From: Ephemerocybe angulata
Taxonomy: Eukaryota > Basidiomycota > Agaricomycetes > Agaricales > Psathyrellaceae
NCBI GenBank assembly: GCA_013368325.1
Contig: JAACJK010000114.1
Span: 248,001 to 312,000, forward strand
Direction of reading: 5' to 3'
DNA: 64,000 nucleotides
This document shows, in pieces, positions 1-10,630 of this stretch (the stretch's first letter is position 1; each line of letters opens with the position of its first letter). Under the pieces are notes generated by a model that saw nothing but the letters and a program-made list of their open reading frames with translations, searched no databases and was not told where the DNA came from. The position numbers and the translations under genes were made by a program.

Positions 1-122
1 GACTGCATTGACCGCAAGCAATCACACCGGGGCAACAGCGGGGGCGTTCCTCACTGATATATAGCCTCTCCGAACATGAAACGACGCCATTCCCCACCCC
101 GATAGCCTCACGCCAAACGGTC

Positions 123-1562
123 ATGTACGCACGAACGGCCCTCCAGGCCGTACTTGTCTTTCTTTTCAGCTTCCAACTTTCATTCGTTTTCGCAACCCCC
201 ACCCTCCGTACTCAAGGAATAGCTAGACGGGCACCCACAAGCGCGTCCGGGTATGAGACCAACGCCAAGCGATTTGCTGCTGGCCTCCCGCCTCTCCCTC
301 CCAAGCGGCGGTTCACCCCGAGCAGAGTCGGTGTAGCTGCTCGTGCTCCATCGGCAGTCCCGTGAGTCCCTTAACAGGCGTACCCTCATCTCCTTGGCCC
401 CGCTCACATGGATTGCAGGTTCTCTGGATTCCTGCGCATTGACGACTTCGAGACCGGCTCGAACATTGGATGGGTCAGTAAAACACTGTTAGGCGGACAG
501 TAAGTCGCTCCTCTCTCCCACCACGACATATATTGCAGGATTAACATCCTGGATAGGATTCGATCCACCCCCGGTGGTGGTCAGAACAGACTCCCAATAT
601 CGTTCAACTTCGTCTCCTCGGGGACGCCTTTCGATATGCCCATTAGCGTGCGTTCCCTTCGATATTGGAGTTCCTTTCGCGTGTGTACCTTACTCTTGTG
701 ATCCAATACAGGATGGAGACGACTTCCACTATCTCGGCGCAGCGGGCGGTTCTTTGACTGGGCCGTGCGTATTATCTGTGCGTGGTTGACCGTGATCAGC
801 ACCTCACCGTTTGATTCAGATCCACGACCAATGTCAATCCAGTTGTGAGGACTAACTCTAGTACGTATATACAAAACACAACTTCACACTTGTGCTGACT
901 CTTCCATCAGTTCCAGCAGGGTCGGGCCCCATGAATGTCGGAAACTCAGGCGCGGACTCTGGCGGACCTGGGGTACGCATTCGAATATATAAGGTGGTAT
1001 TTTTGGTCCCTTGACTGACATGCTATTTAGGCGAGTGAATCAGTCATTTGGAAGTACAACCCCTCCGGCAGCGAGTTCACAAGTGCGTACCACTCCTCTT
1101 TCGGATATCCCGCATCTCATGGTCTCCAATCAATCTAGGCGAATGGGTCAACCCTGACTTCATCTGTAAGTACTGTCCCTCGTCTCGCGACAATCTGCTA
1201 AAGTCGGTGGATGTTTAACAGTGATTGCCACATACTTTTATCTCTCCAATGGGCCGGGCAACAGATTCCTTTACATCAGCTCGAACCCCGACCTTGGCGA
1301 ACCCGAGGAGGTTACGCGAGTTGTAAGTGCTATCTCTATTGTCCCCCCCTTTATTGTGAATGTGAGGGCTGATGAGCACGGTTGCGCAGCGTGTATTTTT
1401 GGACCTCGCTTAGAATTCTTGGCGTACTCGCTGTATCGGACTTGCCTCCCTCTGAACAAAGTACTTCGTCATTCTTTTACCATACCACTCGTTTACAATC
1501 TGGACACTACCTTATACACCTTTTGTCGGAATATACCACAATTATCCGATAGCGCTGAGTGA
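123..1562 (+). CDS. Secreted protein of unknown function, many short exons
   Basis: The first exon (123-361) encodes an N-terminal signal peptide (hydrophobic core LQAVLVFLFSFQLSFVFA) followed by a basic, proline-rich stretch containing GLPPLPPKRR. Clear GT-AG junctions follow: 361/419, 499/539, about 647/712, and further small exons near 820, 910, 1030, 1140 and 1222. In-frame pieces read INILDRIRSTPGGGQNRL, ASESVIWKYNPSG and ATYFYLSNGPGNRFLYISS. The stop is at about 1550-1562, depending on whether a last intron near 1322-1389 is used. A TATATA lies at 57-63, about 60 bases before the ATG. The layout (signal peptide, PPLPP-R motif, globular Gly/Asn-rich domain) resembles a family common in Agaricomycete secretomes. 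I recognise no enzyme motif. Probably extracellular, role unknown. The exon chain is approximate, the presence of a gene is not. Confidence 0.6.
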
Positions 1563-2026
1563 ATCTTGTGGCTGCGGCTGGAAGCGATGTCGGTAGTTTG
1601 GCTGCTTTGACTGCGCGCAGGTCAAATGAGCGGTTTGTGTGAGTGGTTAGCTTAATCTATCGCTGTCACGCAAGGGTACTCCAGCGCTCGATACACTACG
1701 GGCTTTCCGTTTAAGGAGAGGATTCTGCGAGCAAACGGGCGAGTGCTTCGTTGTTTTGGATGGAAAGATCCAGGCCACAGGGGCCCTGGTTCAAGGGTGG
1801 AAAACTTACTTTTATTGACTTGGTCATTGGAGCGCATCTGATCTGGATTAGGGACATTTGTGGGGAGAACAGCGAGGACTCGAACGGCATCCGAGTTGCA
1901 AATGGTGGGGGGTGGGAGAGGTGGCTGGTTGATCTGTAAGTGTATTCCACGATATCGCTCATCTACGTGTTGCACACCTCAGGCATGGTCCCATTTTAAC
2001 TCAATGCTCAGTTACATCGACGAAAT
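1563..2026. other. Intergenic stretch between convergent genes
   Basis: This stretch lies between the 3' ends of the secreted-protein gene and the dehydrogenase gene. Open frames on both strands are short and none carries a recognisable motif. I see no repeat or RNA gene. Confidence 0.4.
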
Positions 2027-3160
2027 CTATCCCTCCACCGTTGTGGCCTTCTCCGTATGCTCCCACAATATTCTTCCAGCCTCTTCATCCCCACTCCAAC
2101 TCGCATCGTCAATTACAGTGCCATCCCACCTTATCCTACGAGGCATTGCACCGGCATTCTCGAGAAGACCGTGCCACATGTACTCGGCGCAATCTTCTTT
2201 AGAAGTGAGCAGAGGTCGGAAGATGGGTAAAACCACGTATGCCATGGCCCGCATCCAAGGACTGGGCGACACGTCCATCAAAGGTGTGTCTACTCCCCCG
2301 GGGTGAGCGTGTGTAAACGTGATCTCTGGGTTTCGGGCGTAGAATGACTATAACAAATCCAGAGTCGCGCGCGAGAATTCAGATTTTGTGTAATCAACGA
2401 CTAAGAATGACAGACTCACCTCAATCATATAGTCGTTATAAGTGATCGCTTGACCCCTAACCCTTGCCGCAGAGTATCTCTTTTCGAGCCCAAGATCTTC
2501 AAGGTCCAGCCTTGCCCCCTTCCCCGCTACCAGGATACTAAGCACCCGTGCCTCTTCCCCTTCACCCTTTGCTTTGCGAAGTGCTGGCTCCAGTTCACAA
2601 ATTAACTTCCATCGTGAGTAATAGTGAAGGGCGAGCTTCTTGTCTAACCCCTCGGACGTCTCGTCGCGCCCTGTGGTGGATAGAAATCCCGCAGATAGAA
2701 TGAGGAAGTTGACCTTGGAGTATTTTGAAGCGATGAGTTGAGAGGCAGCATGGACTTTTGACATCAAGGAGACATCGCATGGTATGAACTCGTGCGTCCA
2801 GTTCGTTGAAGCCTGCTCTCCATCCCTGCTGGGTTTAGGTAAGTGTGCAAGGATGTCTGCAGCAGCATCTTCATTTCGACCAACGATGACTATATGGGCG
2901 CGCCCACCCCTCCAACGCGCGAAAGCCTCGGCCATACCTTGCCCGATCCCAGATGTTCCACCGACAAAGACCGCCACAGGAGTACCCGGCATCCTGGATA
3001 TCGTCTCTGCGTTTGACAGGCGGATAGAGCTGAGGCGAGCCTGCCGAGTCATCGTAGCTCTGATTCGATTTAAGATTATTGCGATGGATATTGGAAGGGA
3101 TATTGCTGCGAGAAGGGGTGCCGTCGATGGTGGGTACGCAGAAGGTAGTAAGGGAGTCAT
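2027..3160 (-). CDS. Short-chain dehydrogenase/reductase (SDR), NAD(P)-binding
   Basis: Two exons on the minus strand: 3160-2420 and 2347-2027, joined over a 72-base GT-AG intron (2419-2348). Joining keeps the frame and rebuilds the expected SDR stretch YNDYMIE-SFYARNPEITFTH. An N-terminal hydrophobic segment (residues about 8-30) suggests membrane association. It is followed by the Rossmann glycine motif GGTSGIGQG (about residue 67), an acidic site before CDVS (cofactor-binding loop), and ILSAG in place of the usual NNAG. The catalytic region ends in YNDYM rather than the classical YxxxK, so the active-site lysine is not obvious. HAHPGGVDTP is the usual post-catalytic loop. Family members reduce or oxidise alcohols, ketones or retinol-like lipids with NAD(P)H, and the substrate here is unknown. 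It converges with the upstream secreted-protein gene. Confident in the family, not in the activity. Confidence 0.85.
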
Positions 3161-3643
3161 ACTAGAATCGAGTCTGGCCCTAAATAATGTTTAGATCCTA
3201 TGCCATCGGCGCTCGCTTCCGATGCCACTCGCTTCCGAAAGATGACGAAGCCGGTCGGCATACTCACCTGCGAATAGAGGCGAATAGACGCCGGAAGGGC
3301 CTGCAGATAATCGCGTGATTGATTGTTCCCACTTAGGTCCTGCAGGCCGTCAAGTGAATTTGAACTTTGAAAGGCTCACCTACGCTCGCCTGTGCTGCGG
3401 AATATTCCCTGTAAATCTCAGCCCACGCATTGTTGTTTTAGGATCAACATATGATCTGAATGCGTTCATTCGGCTATGTACGCGCATTATCTAGGTGTAG
3501 TACAGTTTCCACCACCAACTTCAGCTCGAATCAATCTCCTTTTCGATATCAAGTCAGTCTCATGCAATAATCGGGGTTACCTTCCGGATTCTATAGTCCC
3601 AAAGCACAATGCTCAGCCCAAGTCTCAACGTCCAGGGTCCAAA
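3161..3643. other. Intergenic stretch
   Basis: Presumed promoter side of the dehydrogenase gene plus the 3' flank of the transporter remnant. It contains a cluster of short GC-rich motifs (near 3220-3380) but no coding signal I can support. Confidence 0.35.
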
Positions 3644-4029
3644 TTAATAAATACGCACCAAGGCCCAATGTGGCATCTCGGTTGCCTTCCCACTTCCCCC
3701 CGCAAGCGCGAACGTAAACACGAACAGCATAACTTGCGTCCCACCATCAAGGGCGGCGGACAATAGAAAATTGTACTTTCTAAACCACCTCGGTCGGTGC
3801 CTACGCAGGTAAAGTTGCGAGAACATAGCAATCGAGAACATGGTGAGCACCGAGCTGTTGATGCCGACGACGAGGTATCCTGTCCCAAAGCAGAGAACGG
3901 GTGTGATAACCTTGTTAGCGCCGATCTTTGGCCAGCGCTTGTGGATGAGCCAGAAGGGGAGTGGCGCGGCGAGGCTGATTCCTCGGCCGGTGTATTTTCG
4001 ATCTTGTACGTGCGCCGAGCGGACTCATT
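3644..4029 (-). pseudogene. Remnant of an oligopeptide transporter (OPT family), C-terminal part only
   Basis: One open frame on the minus strand encodes a C-terminal OPT-like stretch: LAAPLPFWLIHKRWPKIGAN, then GTGYLVVGINSSVLTMFSIA, then a LRRHRPRWFRKYNFLLSAAL segment and DGGTQVMLFVFTFALAGGSG. In the family these are the last cytosolic loop and last transmembrane helices of a proton-coupled small-peptide importer at the plasma membrane. The roughly 500 or more residues that should precede them are absent. An in-frame stop lies at about 4027-4029 and no upstream exon with OPT motifs is visible. After MPHWAL a splice donor (GTGCGT) is followed by no recognisable last exon. Best read as a decayed gene fragment. 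A tiny functional product cannot be excluded. Confidence 0.6.
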
Positions 4030-4412
4030 GTCAAGCATCGACGATACCCGCCTCTACACGGTAGAGTCGGAAGTGTCGCCTTGGGGTGTCCGTCTCTCAG
4101 ATTCCGCGATCGTCCCGCCTTCGACGATGCAAAACGCTGGCTTGCCGTCGTGATGATGGACGAAAACACCGGCCTCGTCAACGTTTGGGAATACCGGTTT
4201 ACTGGCATTACTTACCATTCCAGTTATCATATCAAATTATGTTGCTGGCCACCTCAGGCTTCAGACTTGCACTGTGGATGTAACTTGGCTGACTGTGACA
4301 GATAACCTTCGTATACAATAAATAATAATTTTATTCGGAAATACAAGAGCTGCATAAGCCAAGAGATAGAAAAAGGAAAATGAGAAAGCTGGAATCTTCG
4401 GGGAGGTCATCT
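4030..4412. other. Intergenic stretch
   Basis: AT-rich from 4310 to 4385 (AATAAATAATAATTTTATT), which fits the 3' end or polyadenylation region of the minus-strand kinase gene that ends at 4413. No coding signal seen. Confidence 0.35.
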
Positions 4413-6426
4413 CTAGGCCAAAGGGAGGACACGGTTTGAGCCTGGAGCACCGAGAGCTTCGTCGATCATCTCAAGGATTTCTTCATAATGATCCGCCTTC
4501 TGAGCATGGAGCGCGTGCATAGGAGCGGGGTCCCACTCTTCTGTCATGGTCCCAATGATACGCTCCTTCTGAATGGCAATTGAACCCATAAAGCCGTGGA
4601 AGGCGATCACCATGTCTTTGCACTCCTGAGTCCAGCAGTCCGGGATCTGCGAATCTAGGAGGTTGCCGTTGAGGAAGGCTCGCTTTACGCCCCCCGAGTC
4701 CAAGTTATCAGTGCTGTTGCAGAGCGCAATAAATTCCTTGGCCCATTTCTGGCTGTGTTGGACGTGGTCAAAGATAATATGCATGAGTACCCAGAAGAAT
4801 GATTCAAGGTCGTCGAGGTAGTCGTGCGCCGGCCTAAAGGGTAGCCCTTGGCCCCTGAGTAGAAGCTGCGACTGGCTGTATCGAGTTCCCTAAATAACAG
4901 AGCGTGTTAGCATGAATGTGTGACTTTGCAAAAGACATGGTGACCTACAACAGTGCGAGAGTCCATGGGCTTCTTGTCGTACATTATCTCCATAGCCATG
5001 TCGAGATCAATGAGGATGCCACGAAGGCCCTCAGGCGCGTTGGATTCCCCGAGGAGGATATTTCCACGCGATATGTCACAGTGGAGGATTCCAGTATTTA
5101 CCAATTGCTCGTGGGCTGGGATTACGGTTAACAATCTATGTAGGATAACAGTTCAAAATGGGACTCACCCGCAATGGCGTCACGAAGCGCGGCCAATACT
5201 TCCCCCTCCGACTTGAAGGAGTCTATGGGTGCACCGTATCGAATGGTGATGATGCGCTGGAAGATCCTATTCTCGAAGGCATAGACATCTCCCTTCTCGG
5301 GCGAGGGACGGAGATAATCAATCTCTCCAAATTCGGTTCCAGTCCGGTCTTCATGGTCTACAAGCTGCTGGACTCCCAGTACATCGACCGCTTTTTTCAG
5401 AGAAACGTGCTCCGCAGTAGTGCCCACTGTTCCGATCCAGGCGTCCTTGACGAGAAGCTTCTGGCCATCTGCCCCAGCGACGTCCCACATCCTCGTACCC
5501 CGGCCGAAGAGTGCGTCGCTTTTGAAGAATGGGTCGAGGTTCCGCATCTTGTACTTGGTGTACTTCTCGGTCTCCTCGTCAAACATCATAATTGCTCCGT
5601 GGGTCTTCTTTCCCTGTGGGGAGCTCCAGCGGACGGTATCGTCGAGTCCGAGCTCTGCCTCGCAGATGGAGCTTAGGCCGACGACGAGGCGGATGAGTGT
5701 GTCGGGATCTTTGTGGTAGCTGATGAGTGGGCTATACACCGCGCCTGCGCGGTCATACTGGATGAGCCGGACACGCGACTCCGTGATCACCAGGACCCGA
5801 ATGAAAAGGCGGTTGGGCTGTTGAGCGAATATCTCCCTGAATTAAAGTTAGCACGGCTCCAACCTAATGGAGAAGTGAGCTACTTACTTGGCGTGAACAG
5901 CCATCATCTGCACCTCCTTTCTCGCGACGCGAAGGCCCTCATCGTCGTTGGTGGTGTGATCCAGCTTCACCTCGATCACAGAGGTCACATTGGTGTATCC
6001 AAGGGATGCATCCACGCCCTCGACACCCTTGATGCGAGGCAACTCGAACGAGTTGCCGGTGGCCTTGATAACGATGTCGGGTGAGATCTCACTGTTGACG
6101 ACCTCTTTGAGAAGACGCTTCCCCCGGGTGTCCATGGCTTCGCGGGTGCTGTTCTTGTATTTGTGGTTTCCTGAAGCCTTGATGATGGACTGGATAATGT
6201 TGACGAGTGGGTCGTAGAGGTCACACTTCATGTTCGGGTCCTTGGGGACGTCGAATCGTCCATTCGTGATGTTGAGCTTCCCTTTGATCTTCTTCATCAG
6301 CTCTTCAGGCACATTCTCGCTGTACATCGTCGTGGCCCAGCTCTCCTTGGCGTTCACGATGCGACCCTTCGTTTCTCGCTGAATGTCTTCAAACGAAGCC
6401 AGCTTCGCGGTTCTGCCATTGGTCAT
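4413..6426 (-). CDS. FunK1-type fungal protein kinase (copy 1)
   Basis: Four exons on the minus strand: 6426-5888, 5836-5169, 5115-4949 and 4889-4413, separated by introns of 51-59 bases with good GT-AG ends and matching frame. The encoded protein (about 620 residues) matches its paralogue at 40613-42646 along its whole length. The kinase core is visible: catalytic loop GILHCDISRGNILL (HCD in place of HRD, with the metal-binding N), then LIDLDMA as the DFG equivalent, and RTVVGTRYSQSQLL as the activation segment. FunK1 is an expanded fungal Ser/Thr kinase-like family of largely unknown substrates, abundant in multicellular basidiomycetes. A probable 5'-UTR intron (GTGAGT... before the ATG) is shared with the paralogue, which supports the chosen start MTNGRTAK. 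Likely cytosolic. No frameshift seen, so probably functional. Confidence 0.9.
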
Positions 6427-7784
6427 CTCTGCTAGTACTGCGGTGAAATCAGTTTGACTCAGGAGTCGACGGAGAGTTACTACTCACTTTAAGATGAGTA
6501 TCTACAGACTGTGAGGTATAGAATAGATGGATAGGGTGGAAGGATACCGGGACGATGGTGGAAGAGAGTGGAAAGAAAGAAACAACGGGCAGTGGCAACA
6601 CGACCAACATGAACACGGGATTGCACCCAAACAGACCAAACAATTGTATGCCGCCCAATAAGGAGCGCAAGTTATCCCGTGACTCCAAACAACGAACCTC
6701 ATGCCACACTTACAATTCTGCCGAAATTTCTCGTGAGATGACGCGCACTGACCGGGCAACATGACACCAAAGAGTATATGTAAGTGTTCCTGGTCTGTGC
6801 TAGTACGGTAATGCTAACTATCTCGAGAGCTCACGCCTGCAATGTAAAGCGCTTAAATAGCCGCCGAGGACACATACGTCACCAGCAACGATACCAACCC
6901 CCGAGCACATATTCGGTGTTTTGATCTGAAGGTTCTTCAGAGTGAGTGGTAGTTACTCGGTGCTGTGCACTATCTTCTGTACATAGAGCCATAGAAAACT
7001 ACCTGGCTACTTGCGATGAGTTGGGTCACAGCAGGGTGTGCTTGTGCGTGATATCATGGGATATATCTCCCTATCGGGAGGCTGGCGATGGAGTTCTAAC
7101 TTCTGGGTTACTAGTGAAATTCATGCCTAGTCCCCATGGAGAGGACATATGATATATCTTCTCTTCTCTTCCTTCCATGAACACATCCCGCAAAGGTCGG
7201 ACTGTCCATCCCCCTGAAAGGCTTGTTCTACACACACACACACACAAAGGAGCGATCGGCAGCTTGTTGTGAGAGTTCCCGGAGCCTTTCTACTCTATCC
7301 GAATTGACGGAGTACCACCTCTGTTGTTCTTTGTCAAGAGGCAGATATCCGAGTCGGTGGAGCCTCGAATACTGAGCAACGCATGGCCGAGTGAGCGACG
7401 GCGTCAGCTGAGTGAAGCACAAGAGACTTAGCTCAGCAGTTCTCGCACGACGGCCAAAAGCCCCCTTCACGATGGTTCTACTGGGCAAGATTGGTGAGCC
7501 ATCTTCAAAAGAACTGCTTCTTTGTACTCACCCAACGCACACGGGTGACACGGCGTGCTCGGACTCCTAAGCCGCTCTCAAAAATTGTTCCTGTGAGATT
7601 CCAACGATTTGTAGAGAGAAGCGCTGGTCCCTTGTGACTCTCCGTGTCGGGCTGATGGGTAGCTCGCATCAGAAACAATGAGGTATTTCTTCAGGTATAA
7701 AATTCAGTTGCTTTCAAGACCTGAAAACCAGTGAAGGCTACCTCAGCTTCCCTACATACGGCCAACACACATCTTCTAGACTAG
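6427..7784. other. Intergenic stretch with a short (CA) repeat
   Basis: It holds the presumed promoter and 5'-UTR intron of the kinase gene (to about 6560) and a (CA)8-type microsatellite at 7230-7246. Open frames here are short and show no motif. The right end is the promoter of the small secreted-protein gene. Confidence 0.4.
7696..7703 (+). promoter_or_regulatory. TATA box of the small secreted-protein gene
   Basis: TATAAAAT lies 82 bases before the ATG at 7785, followed by a pyrimidine/CA-rich leader (CTTCCCTACATACGGCC). Position and sequence fit a strong TATA promoter. Confidence 0.5.
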
Positions 7785-8057
7785 ATGCATTTCAAGTCCA
7801 CCCTTGTCCTCCTCTCTACCGTTGCGCTCGCAGTGTCTTCCGCAGACGCTGCGGCGGTCTCCTCCAGGCAAGAGGAGACCCTGCCGTGGACGGTTGCATG
7901 TACCTACACCGTCACCACACAGAGGGAGTTCTGGGAACTCGATCTCCTTTCCGAATTTGGATGGCGTGCGTCCCCTCCCTTAATCTAATTGTGTTACGCT
8001 GATTTTGCGGAACTCTCACAGTCTCGCTCATCCCTCTCCTCAGACAGACGACCAATG
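7785..8057 (+). pseudogene. 5' half of a small secreted-protein gene interrupted by an insertion
   Basis: Exon 1 (7785-7965) starts with a textbook signal peptide (MHFKSTLVLLSTVALAVSSA) and continues ETLPWTVACTYTVTTQREFW. A 56-base intron follows (7966-8021, GTGCGT...CTCACAG), then 36 bases of exon 2. At 8058 the sequence changes abruptly to a GC-rich transposon-like end. There is no C-terminal part here. The matching 3' piece, on the same strand and with a splice donor, acceptor and stop, lies at 14945-15198. If one copy of a 2-base TG repeat at the insertion borders is removed, exons 1, 2 and 3 stay in one frame. The product would be a small extracellular protein of about 130 residues. I do not recognise the family. 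Confidence 0.55.
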
Positions 8058-8634
8058 CATCAGCAAAAGGCCCGACCCGTGTGGGGCGTGTGGCACGGCC
8101 ATCACGCGTGCACGATCACCGTGCACCCATAAGGTATTAGCGTCTTGATCACAATCAGATTCGTGGGCCCACGGCGCCTCACGGCGCTCGTGGCTGCACG
8201 AAGCACACTTCTCCACGCCAGTCCACGCCTTGCACGCCTCGTCCACGCCCGCCCCACGGTCAGTTCACGCTGAGAATTTCCTTAAATTTCATAGATGATA
8301 ATAGGTAAGAAAATCTATTCATTCAATTGTTCTATATCATATGACAGACGATACATCTACGTAGCAGGCCATTGGCAGTAAATCTAATCTACCCGAAGGC
8401 ACTTCAAGCTAAGCTACTCGCGGCCAGTGGCCGACCTTGGCCAACCTCTCCCCCACTGTGCTCGCTGGTGCTGCAGCCACCCGAAGGGGCCAAGTCGCAG
8501 GAACCTTGTGTAGTAGGCCTTGAGCATCGAAACTTGGAGATCGGGGCGACGGTCGACATACTGGGTAGGAAACAAGCGCTCAGTAGTTAGTTTCAGGGCA
8601 AAAGAGACACGGACCTTCGTACGGTTGGATCGGG

Positions 8635-10000
8635 CATCAGGAAAAAGCCTTGGGTGAGAATTCTGAGCAAGCCGAAAACATTTACGGAAGTTTGACACTT
8701 TCATCAATATTCTGACACCCCGCTACGCGCATCTCCGGGGAAGTTTCAGGAAGTTTGAGAATTCTTGACGTTTCTTCGACATTTGAGCTACCCATAGGGG
8801 AGATTCTTCAATATCTTGGAGCTTGTTGGAACCATGGAATAAGCCATTCTGGCGGTGTGCGTGGGTATTTTGCTGTCAACATATGGATACATTGTAGAGC
8901 TACGCATTGTGTCTGGTAGAGTAATGGAAAGCACCAAAACTAGATCTAGTAGTATGCACGAACTGGGGTGGGGCACATATGCATGAAGCGGCGGGAACAT
9001 CGAAACGCCAAGTCATTCAAGCGGAGCCTGAATGTACCCGTGATGCCAGCACGCTCATGATCAGTGATGGTGGGCCGTCACCCTTGTCTTTCTCTCCCAC
9101 CATGTTCCCCTTCCCGTCACAACGCCTCTGTCTGCCAGTCTGCCCTCCACCCCTTCTCTGTTCCCTCTTCGCCTAACGCACATTCGCTCCAAGCACAAGA
9201 TGGGGGAAGTGAACTCTGGAGGCATGGCTCACGCCTGGAATATCCCTCGGAGAGTACGTTGTCTTCCCCTTCTTTGCCTATCCATACCCTGACACGTCAC
9301 CTCAGCGCTTCGCCCCTTACAACAGTCCCTTGAACTAGCTTGCATTGTCAATAGTTCTAGAAATGTCTCGTAAGTCATCACTTCCCACTACGACCGCCGA
9401 CGACTGCGTACTGACAAGTCGTCCATAGATGAGCATGAGTCTACGGTTGACGCAAACGACAAGAAGACACGTCTGAAAGAGGATCCTCGAATGAAGCGGC
9501 AAGAACTTGGAGCCCCAACAACGCTTCGCCCACCCATGCCTGCTTTGGTACGACGCTCTATATCATGCATCTGTTTCTGGCATTCACAAATTGTTACTTC
9601 TCAGGCGTAGATATCGTATGGTTGGGTGGTTAGATAGTACTACTTGGCACTGTGGGGGGCTTGTTCTGGAGTTATATGTGGTGCAGAGTAACTAGGCCCT
9701 ACGAAGCTGTAGTAGAATTGTATACGTGTAGTAGCCAGACCTTGAATAGACATATTTGCTATCCTTCCTTCACTGTCCTTATACTTGAACTACCTGAATA
9801 GCACGCAAATTGACCCAATAACCACAGGTTAACGAAGTTACAGAATGCTCAGATATGTCACGGAATTCGAAGAATATCGTAAAATGTCTAGGGGGGGCTA
9901 GTGGATTCTCACTACTTCTGAGAAAGTGCAAACTTTCCAAAACTTTCGCAGAAAATGTTGGCACTTTCACAGAATTCTCACCGGGAGCTTTTTCCTGATG
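8635..10000. mobile_element. Inner TIR element with CATCAGGAAAAAGC ends
   Basis: Both ends, read inward, begin CATCAGGAAAAAGC, continue with (G)GTGAGAATTCTG and end about 70-80 bases in with GAAAGTG on the opposite strand reading. The two arms are alignable over roughly 65-80 bases with gaps. GGG lies directly outside each end (8632-8634 and 10001-10003), consistent with a 2-3 base target duplication. The terminal hexamer CATCAG and following A-run resemble the outer element's ends, suggesting one transposon family. No transposase frame is seen inside. Confidence 0.5.
9363..9610 (+). CDS. Possible very short spliced ORF inside the inner element
   Basis: ATGTCTC followed by a donor (GTAAGT), an acceptor at about 9428, an exon reading HEHESTVDANDKKTRLKEDP, and a possible second intron (GTACGA... 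CTCAG) that would end in GCG TAG. The product would be about 45 residues, charged and hydrophilic, with no known motif. It lies wholly inside a TIR element, so it may be an element-borne fragment or chance. Confidence 0.2.
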
Positions 10001-10389
10001 GGGCCGGAAGTGGGCTTGGAGGGAAAGAACTGGGGTTACATATGCTGGGGAGGTTGAACGGGCTGCTAAGATAGTAGGTAAGCGCAAATAGAGCATCGAT
10101 CGCGTGAAAAACATACCTGTCCCATTGCAATCGGCCGATGGTCAAACTTGAAGATGGTCGGAGAGGACTGTGATAGTGAAATGCTTAAGTGACGTGCGAA
10201 GAGAAGCGAAGTAGAGGACCTACAGAAACTACGTCTCAGGCATAAGTAGAGAGCAGAAGAGGGACGGCGGAAAGCCAAGGGGCGTCGAAGAAGGGGATGA
10301 TGATGGTGGAAGCCAAGCCAGGAAGCGTTGGGCCCCACGAAAATTTGAGCACATCACGTGTGCGCGCTTCATCAATCGGAGTTTGAACG

Positions 10390-10392
<3 letters not shown>

Positions 10393-10433
<41 letters not shown>
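10393..10433 (-). repeat. Poly(A) tail of the LINE (41 T on plus strand)
   Basis: Uninterrupted homopolymer directly at the 3' end of the minus-strand LINE. Its intact length suggests a fairly recent insertion, because long homopolymers decay quickly. Confidence 0.85.
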
Positions 10434-10434
<1 letters not shown>

Positions 10435-10630
10435 GTGGTTTCTCAGGTGACGGGGACGCTACAAAGTGCGTTCGCCCCTTCTTCGAAAAATAGTTGTGAC
10501 AGTTCGAGAACTATCCGGGTACCACGAGGAGGAAATGCTCTTACGCACACTGTGTGGGACTCGCACAGGGCCATTACCGGTTGAAACTCCGAGATGTCAT
10601 GAGATGGGCAGGCTCTGCCACACCCCATTT

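Noticed and set aside
7230..7246. (CA)n tract as regulatory element
   Set aside because: Short microsatellites are frequent, and nothing links it to a promoter.
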